Assembly (NCBI GenBank): GCA_035048495.1
Contig: CM068548.1
Span: 12,637,464-12,701,463, forward strand
Source: Euptelea pleiosperma
Lineage: Eukaryota > Streptophyta > Magnoliopsida > Ranunculales > Eupteleaceae
Reading direction: 5' to 3'
DNA length: 64,000 bases
Part shown: one piece after another, positions 41,201 to 50,200 of the stretch
Layout: each line of letters starts with the position of its first letter
Position numbering within the stretch: the stretch's first letter is position 1
Notes under the pieces: generated by a model
The model's input: only the letters and a program-made list of their open reading frames with translations
Databases searched by the model: none
Told to the model about the DNA's origin: nothing
Position numbers and translations under genes: made by a program

Positions 41201-44200
41201 GTTGTAGCAATCATTTTTCCCAGGGTTTCACCACAAGAAACAAGTAGGACGATAAGGGATTTCCTTGGCGTAACCCTTATAGGTGCTTGTATACACGCCC
41301 GTACAGGGCCGCACATACACGCGTAAATTACTAAATATAAATAGTTAATAAGCTAAGTCCACTAACTAGTATCAATACTAGCGAAGTAACTAACAAGATA
41401 GAGCTAGGAAAATAGTAGAATAAATCTGTAATGCTTTGATTTCTTGCTTGAGTTTGTGAGGTTCCTGACAAGAAAACCGTAGGAAGTGACAATCAAAATC
41501 CGATGAGATTTGAGCTCTCTATGAGAATCTCTCAAGTGGGGAAAATTAGAGATGAAAGCGTAGATTTAGGGTTTCTCAGAAAATAAAAGGTTTTAGAGGA
41601 CAAAACTAATACCTTTTAGGTCGTTTCTATCATAAAGATTAGTGGGGAGATTATTTTGGGAAAATGAGTAGAAAAATAAAAAATATGGGGTTACGGTTTT
41701 GGGTTTTAATGTGTAAAAGTCAGTCTATATAAGCTAAAGCAGCAACTCCAGCAAGTGCTAGCCCAACAGCATAAGTGCTAGATTCAGTACCATTACAACT
41801 ATGGCGCCACCTTCTGTCACTTTGACTTAGAAATGGAATGAAAAATTCCACCTGCATCCCCAAGAAGTCCATTGCTTTAGAACATTGATCCTTGATAAGT
41901 ACCAAGCTTCCAATCGAGTGGTGGAAGTCAAGTAACGAACTTGCATCCTTAACAATGGATTGAAGTGTTCAAGTGACGGCCTCAAAAATATCAGTATCAA
42001 TTTCACATTTCAAGATGCTATTAACTCTCAGGGCAAGGAACACGTCCTTTGGATTAAAAGACGATGATCTAAGGTTCTTTACAACAAGTGGGCATGTCGC
42101 AGGACTTATAACAGCATTTTTATCTATGTCAAGAATCTGAAATGGTCTTAGCACTTCATACATTTCTTCTAAGCTTTTGAGAGATCCATCATTCAGTACG
42201 AAAAGCTCTAATGCGCAGATCGGTGGGTGATTGTCCGATATCAGCCAAAAGATCGTAGGTTCAGAAATGGATAATAAGAGAATCAGAAGCAGAAACCCTA
42301 GGCTTCTGGCCATTCCTTTAACAACAAGAAGGGCTTCAAAGAGTGGTTTCTTCACTGTAAGGACTAAGGAAACTTTGTAAGTCTCCTTTGTGCTTCGAGT
42401 TCAACATGTGTGCAGGAACTCACCATCTGCTAACAATTCCTTTTTTTTTTTATATAAGGTTAAGATATTATATATAAGAAAAATAGTACAAAGAGCAAGA
42501 AACAAAAAGACTCCTAATGTCTCCTCATCATAATAGGATCCCAACAGAAGACTAAATCCTCAAAGTATAGACCTTTGCACTCCTCAAAGAGCTTGGACCA
42601 TAAGTATAAGAACGCTTTGATGGTGAGTAAAATATCAAAGCCAGAGACCTTTTTATCCTTGAAAACCCTTCTATTTCTCTTTCCACAATCGCCACTAGAT
42701 TGTGTTGAGTAAAATATCCGCTAACAATTCTTATCGGTTCCACTTCGATTCTGGGTATTGCAGTTCCAATCTTGATAATATGACTATTTTAACACTATAT
42801 TTATATACTTAACATTATACTTATATATCAGTTTTGGTTTGGTTTCGGTTCCTATTGGTTCGGTTCCAATTTCAAACTACCTAGAAGCGGAACTGTTATT
42901 ATCAATTCGGTAATGGTTCTGGTTCTTATTTGGTTAGTTCCCAAAAAAAGTGGAACCAAATCCGGGTTTTTTAGTTCTGGTTCTGATTCGGTTCCAATTA
43001 AATGAGTACAAATTGAGAGCCATATTGGAAGAGTGAGGAAGAAGGTGATGGAATGTTTATTGAATTTGAGGATTTGCGAAAGATGGATTCTAAGTCCTTG
43101 GAGGTGTACGATGACTTAAACTCGATGTCAAGTTCTTTCCAAGGAGGAACTGATGCAAATACGAGTGCCAGGATTACTCCTAAGACTAAGAAACATAATA
43201 AGAAGAAACATGGCTAGTTACTGATTTTTTCAGTTGTGTGCAGTCACAGAAATTGGGGTCTACTATTAGTGTTCAAAGATTGACGTCAATCGGATTAGAG
43301 GAAGGGAGATAAATCAACTGTTTTGAAGAATGGTTTTTGATGACTGTGCATAGTAGGGTTTTTGGTCTAATTGTTGACTTTTACCAAGGGGGCTCTCATG
43401 GAGGAGTTGGCCAAGATTGGTGGACATTATTATATAGTTTTTATTAATTTCAGTTTTATGTTTAGTCGGTTTATTTTTTGCATACAGTCTCTAATTTGAA
43501 GTCATAGTTGGATTAGGATTAGGATTAGGATTATGAATAAAAGATTGGTTTTTATCAGTTTCGGTTTGTTTTGGACGAAACCGACCGAAATCAAAGTAGT
43601 TTCGTAACGTTTCGGTTTCGGTCGAAACTTGAAACCATATTTTGATCAGTTTTATTGTCAGGATCTTTATATAGGGGTAGGTGACCAACCTTAAGACAGC
43701 CTTATGATATTTTATATTTTACAAAATTGTTGAATAGAGAGAGTTATCTCCCTTTGTGTGGTTAGGCCAGCCCTAATTGGTTTTGCTTGGTGTTGAACCC
43801 TAGTTTTCTTCTTCTAGTTATACTTCCCTCTATTGCTAAACGCTGCTTTTACATCCCGATACTGTTCACAGTTATTGTTCACGTGTACTGTTCATCATGG
43901 TATGATTGATCAGCCCGGGGTTTTACACTTGTTTTGATTGATTCAACAATGGACTCAAAATGTCAACACATTTGCTTAGTTTATATGGGGTTTTACTCTG
44001 GGGCACGTGCCCCCCAGCCCCTTCCTGGCTCAGCCACTATTAGAATGACTTATCTGGAGGTGTCCATAGGATGCCAATAGATGTTTGCAGTTCACACCCC
44101 AGGCCCCCGTTTTGTTATATGATCTATTAAGATATGGTTTTATAGTTCATTCTATCAAAGTAATTCTGTTCCCATTTGATGGATGCTGAAATTGGATATT

Positions 44201-47200
44201 TCAAAGGTTCTTCTCAGTTGTTTAGTAAGCATCATTTACCATGTTTATGTATACAAATGATCTTTATTGGTGGCACTCCTGTATCTGCCTTTTTTCATTT
44301 TTCTTGTTTGAAGAGTTTTATTTAAGTGTATTTGTGAAATCATCAAGTGTTGCGAGGCTAAGCTGTTGCATACAGGACGTATTACAACATCCGGTGATGG
44401 TTATTCTTAACCAAGAAGCAGCAAAAAGAGGAATTAAAGGTCCATCTATGCTAGGGTCAAAGCTCTTCAATGGTGTTTCTGATATGAATATGGTGATGTT
44501 GCCAGTTGCAATTGATCTGACACAGTTCAGCAATACAGAAAGGTAGTATTTTATCTTATTTTGGATATTCTTAATTAGTCTTTTATAAAGGTCTACATCC
44601 TGAATTGAGTTGCAAATTTTTTGGATCTAGGACAATATGGTACAGTAACTGGAGAAAGAATGTTGAGTCTGCAATGCAAAACTTGTGCCCCAGAATTAGA
44701 TCCACATTTGACCTTCAACATTTATGCTTAAGCGAGACTGAAGGTTGAGTTCTTTTTTTCTTTTTTATTTCAATTTTCCCCCCTTTTTTTTTGAACTTAC
44801 CCTCCTTGTTTGTTCCAATGTTTCATAATCAAGTTCTATCTACTTAATGCTTGTGCAGAGATTGCAAGTATCATCAAGCAATTCATAAACTCTCAGTCTG
44901 CATGCCTCATAGACCAGGGAGAATGGAAGGAAGTGTGGTTTTCACTTGAAAAGATATGCAGAACTGCAACCGAGTGTGCTGATCTCTGGAAGGATGAAAG
45001 CAAGAGTTTTGGAAAGAGGAGGGCTCTTTCTGATCTTCTAAAGCTTTTGGAAAGCTGTGGGTTATCAAGGCACAAGTCCATGGTTTCTGAGGTATTAATA
45101 CATGGAATGCTACTTTTCTTAGTTTTGAAGCTTGAAACTGCTACAATAACTATGTCAAGCTGCTACCAGATGCCTATTGGGTTCAAGAACTGACATAGGG
45201 TTTTTTTTTTCTGGTCTTTTTTCTGTTGCAAAGTCGTCATATAAATTATTTACTAAAATCATTTCATTCTAGTTTTGTGAAATCAGAATCCGTAGTTCTT
45301 ATCCATCTTGAGCTTTCTACAATTTTGATTGATGATGTGTGTTCTGATGGATGAATGATGACCTTGTATAGGATGAGTTCAAATCAAATGAACCGAGTAG
45401 CTGGTTTCTTCAGCCATCATATGATGTGCAGCATTTGCTGCTGCCACAGAGTGAACAGTCTGCTTTAAATGTTGATATCACTTCTTCTAGCCCATTCCAG
45501 AAGTTCCACAACAAGAGCTCTGATTCAAACTGGAAAGAAGCAAATCAATACTACTACAGAAGCACGGCAACAGTGCAGCTTCTACGGCAGGTTTGCCTGA
45601 ATTTCCACAAAGATTTCAGTCTGGAACAGGTAAATCTGCAGCTGTAGTTACATTTAAAATAGCATCTGGTCTCTGGAGGAATTTACATGTAATCATGTTC
45701 TGTTCATGTTTTATGTAGGTCAATAGATCAGCCTCTTTCCTTGACCATCTCATCGTAATACAACAGGAGCAACGATCTGTTGCTTATGGTTTTGCTGAGC
45801 ATCTGGAAAGCTTGAGGAAGTGCACAGCTTCCTTAAAATATTTAGATACAAATTCCTCCATTGTTGATCTTGGAATTGGTAGTGAGTGCTCTGTTTCCCT
45901 GAATCAGCAGGCCACACATAAGTGCATGTGGCAACAAAAGGTAAGCTTGTCCGTTTGAAATTGCTGGGTGGATGTGGAAATATTTTCCCGATATTGTTGG
46001 GATATGGCTTAGGGTGATGATGTGGAAAAGATTATGTTGTATTTTCTCATTCATTATAGCTTCAGATGGTGATGGTTCTAATTTTCTTCTTAATTATGCA
46101 GCAACTATTTGACGGCCTGTATGCCATGTCACATGAAGCATCTTTGTTGCTTAGAACAGTTGAGAATACCCATTTGAATACTTGCCAAAGTATCAAGGTT
46201 GCAGTCAACAGGGTTCTTGTTTTCATCGAGAATTTTATTCCAAATCTTCTGAAATCTAAGGTGCACATCTTCTGTTCCTTCATGGTGGTATTATTGGCTT
46301 TTAGAATCTAATTTTCACTTGTAACTGATGGAAATTCTGTGACAGGAGTCATTGAATCAATACCTTCTCGGTGTTAACAGAACTGTAACCACACCAGCAG
46401 CTTGCTTGCATTCCTTTGTTGTTTCAAAACAGATGGAGCAGTTGGTTGTGCGAAATTTTCAAGAAATAAATGATTTTGAAGAGCATGTCCACACTTTCTG
46501 CAAGCAAGTTGTTGATAGAAGATCTGTGAAAGAGCCTCTGCTTAGTCGTTTTGGAGACATCCTGAACAGGGTATGCATGTTTTTCCATTCTGCAGTGCTT
46601 GATGCTATTGTAGTATATCTTACCAGCTCCCAGACTCCAGTGCTGCTTTCTATAGATCAATAATTTCTGAAAACATGTGAAAGATGCTTAACTTCTTATT
46701 AGTGGTTTTTAACATCTCTCTAACTCAAGTATAAAAAATGGAACTTCAGATGTTGGAAGTGCATTAGAAGAGACGTTTTGCAGAAAAAAAAATCAAATAT
46801 TGGATAATGTACACTATTACATTCTCCTACATAAAAAATAAAACAAATAACAATACTTCAAATTTTGCAGGGAAAGGTGATACGGGAGGAATTTTATTCT
46901 GTTCTGGAACCAAGAAATCAATCAATTGCATCTGAAGATGGTGCTTTTTCAGATACCTTTACTAATCTTGAATTCGCATTTGCTGAATCTTTCAAGAAAA
47001 CGTTTAGGCAGATTAGGGAAGCATTTCAGAAGCTAGGTTCACTGAATAATGGTCATACACTTCCTGAAGACTCATTGTCGGGGAATATTACTTTGTGGAA
47101 AGACCTATTTGAATCGTGTATAGTGAATTTGAGGTTGGACCTTATACGTGAAGAACTTAGTAAAACAATCATATCTGCGGTATGGATTTTGCCTTCTCTT

Positions 47201-50200
47201 GATCTAATTGTAACATAAGATCATGGCATACTTTACATTCTCTTGTTCTTTTTGCATGCATCCTCTTCTGAATGGATGTGTTTTGCACAGGTTAAACTGA
47301 TAGATCATGCTGGGCATAGAATTCCCAGTCTAGGATCCCAAGTGCAGACATATTTAAACCATCTTCATGTGTTGGTGGATCTAATATTGTCCTTTGGGGA
47401 TGGAATCCTACTTGAGTTCTTAGCCATGCACAGAACAGTAAGTTCCTGCTGATCTCTTCCATCAGCTTTATCCTTTTTCCACACCTGCTTTTGCAGTAAC
47501 AAAATTTTAACCTCTTCACTTTCAGGTAGCAAAAATGACTCACATGCTTGCAAATGTGTTTGCTTCACTATATTCTAAAGGGTTCGGTGCTTCTCCTGAA
47601 GATCAAGTGGATGACACTGGTTGTGATAAATCTCAAGATGCAAGCGGAACAGGTATGGGGGAGGGTGCAGGTCTAAATGATGTTAGTGATCAGATAAATG
47701 ACGAAGATCAGCTTCTTGGTACTTCTGATAAGGTAATGTGGTTGCTAAGCAGGTTCATTTTGCAATTCAGTTTTTACTTTCATTTTTTAGTTTTTCCTGA
47801 CTTATGTATGATTGTAAGCTGCGATTTACTAGTTTTTTCTTCTCCTACATACAACTGCAGCCAAGTGAAGGACTAGATACCCCAAATGAGGTCCCAAGTA
47901 AGAACGATAAGGGGATAGAAATGGATCAAGATTTTGCTGCTGATACATTTAGTATCAGTGAGGATTCTGGGGATGATGACAATGAAGATAGTGGGGATGA
48001 AAAACTGGAATCTGCAATGGGAGAAACTGGGGATGACAGTGAAGTCGTTGATGAAAAACTTTGGAATAAGGAGGAAGATGGCTTCCACGATAACACGAAT
48101 GAAAAGTATGAATCTGGCCCATCAGTCAGAGAGACAGATTCCAGCTGTAGGGAAATTAGAGCAAGGGAAGATGTTGACGCTACTTCAAATGAAAATGGAG
48201 AACTGAATGTTGATGAGCCAGACAACCAGAACAATGAGGATGAAAGTTACGACATTCCTAATGATGATGAGAACATGGATGACTTGAAGATGGACAAAGA
48301 GGCAGCATTCGCTGATCCTACGGGAATACAGCTTGATGAGCAAAATCAAGGTTCTGAAGAAGATATGAATATGGAGGAAGATATGAACATGGAAGAAACT
48401 GAAGGGTCAGATACCATGGAAGAAGCAGATTCAGAAGATCATAATGAAACCACCAAGAATGGAAATGATGAGGATGGAAAGAACGATCCATTGGATGAAG
48501 ATATGGAGGCAGAATCTGCACAAGTGGGTGGAAATGTTGAGAGTGATGATCCAGAAAAGGATCATGATGAGACTGCAGAAATGGATTTGGTGGCACAAAC
48601 TAAAAATTCGTTTGAACTGGCAAAGTCTGACTGCGCTAGTGCTCCCGTGCCGAGTGCAGATTCTACAATGCATCCAAATGGCAATGCACAGGCCTCAGAT
48701 TCCAGTGCTGTAGCACCAGAGGTGCAATGGTCTAACAGTAGTGACATGCAAAATGGCCTTGCTCCTTCAGGAGGCTTACCCTCCAGTAATACCCCTGAGA
48801 TGGAAATAACAGTACCTGATTCAACTAAGGGTGGGAAAGTAACTGCTGATCAACCAAAGGTTCAATCTCCACAGCATGATACTTCATCTGTGCAGAGAAC
48901 CCATCCGAACCCTTACCGGAATGTTGGGGATGCACTGGAGGAATGGAAAGAAAGAGTCAAAGTATCTGTTGATTCACAGGAACATAAAATAGAGGGTCCT
49001 GAGGATATGAAGGATGATAGTGCGGATGAATATGGATTTGTTTCTGAATTTGAGAAGGGAACTTCCCAGGCACTGGGACCTGCAACATCTGACCAGATTG
49101 ACAGAAATGTCAAGGGTAACAAGCCAGATGGAGATGAAGGTCTTAGAGAAGAGAAAGATGATCTCACTAAGATGGAGGTTGAGAAGCAAGATTCTGAAAC
49201 ACACCCTATTAGGAGTTGCAGTGCCTCCACTTTCAGACAGAAAATGGATGAGCAAATGCAGAGCTCAAGCCTCAACAATGAGGCACCTCTGGAGGGAATA
49301 CCAGAGGTTTATGATCATGATGGTGGTGATCCTGGAAGCCTGTCTGAAAATTTGGTCTCCATTAAAAAGTCGTACATGAACGAGGACATACTTCAACTCA
49401 GTAACCTCACAGTGAGTGATGAAGAGCTGGGGAAAGCCAAGAGCCTTGAATTGTCCAATGATACAATAGATAATGCTACTACACTCTGGAGAAGATATGA
49501 ACTAAGCACAACAAGGTTATCTCAGGAGTTGGCTGAGCAGCTGCGTTTGGTTATGGAACCAACTCTAGCAAGCAAGCTTCAAGGGGATTATAAAACTGGC
49601 AAACGGATCAACATGAAGAAGGTAAAGAACACTACTCAGAACTCATTTTTCATGCTGTACACAAGTTTGATATAATTCACATGTAATTATAAAAAAATAT
49701 GTATATAATTTACATGTGATGATGGAAGGACTGCAGTTACATGCTAAACCCTTCCATTGTACTTAAAAGTTTATTCTACGTTTTATTTTCATTTGGGCAT
49801 TGTTTCTGATTGGAAATCAACGTCAGGTAATTCCATACATAGCAAGCCATTATCGGAAAGATAAGATATGGCTGAGGCGGACCCGGCCCAACAAACGTGA
49901 TTACCAAGTTGTAGTTGCAGTGGATGACTCCCGCAGTATGTCTGAGAGCCATTGTGGGGATGTTGCCATTGAAGCTTTGGTTACAGTATGCCGCGCCATG
50001 TCTCAATTGGAAGTTGGGCAGCTGGCTGTTGCCAGTTTTGGCAAAAAGGGGAACATAAGGGTACTGCAGGATTTCAATCAGCCTTTTACTAGAGAAGCTG
50101 GAATCAATGTGAGTACTCCGAAAAATATGCCCAGAACTTATCAAGGTCACATAACAAAAATTCCAGGAAGCAGAACTTACTTTGTTCGACTTTGAAACAC

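Noticed and set aside
47873..49278. Long antisense and alternative-frame readings over the acidic exon
   Set aside because: Shadows of a purine-rich, low-complexity coding exon; no family matches and the + frame is clearly midasin.
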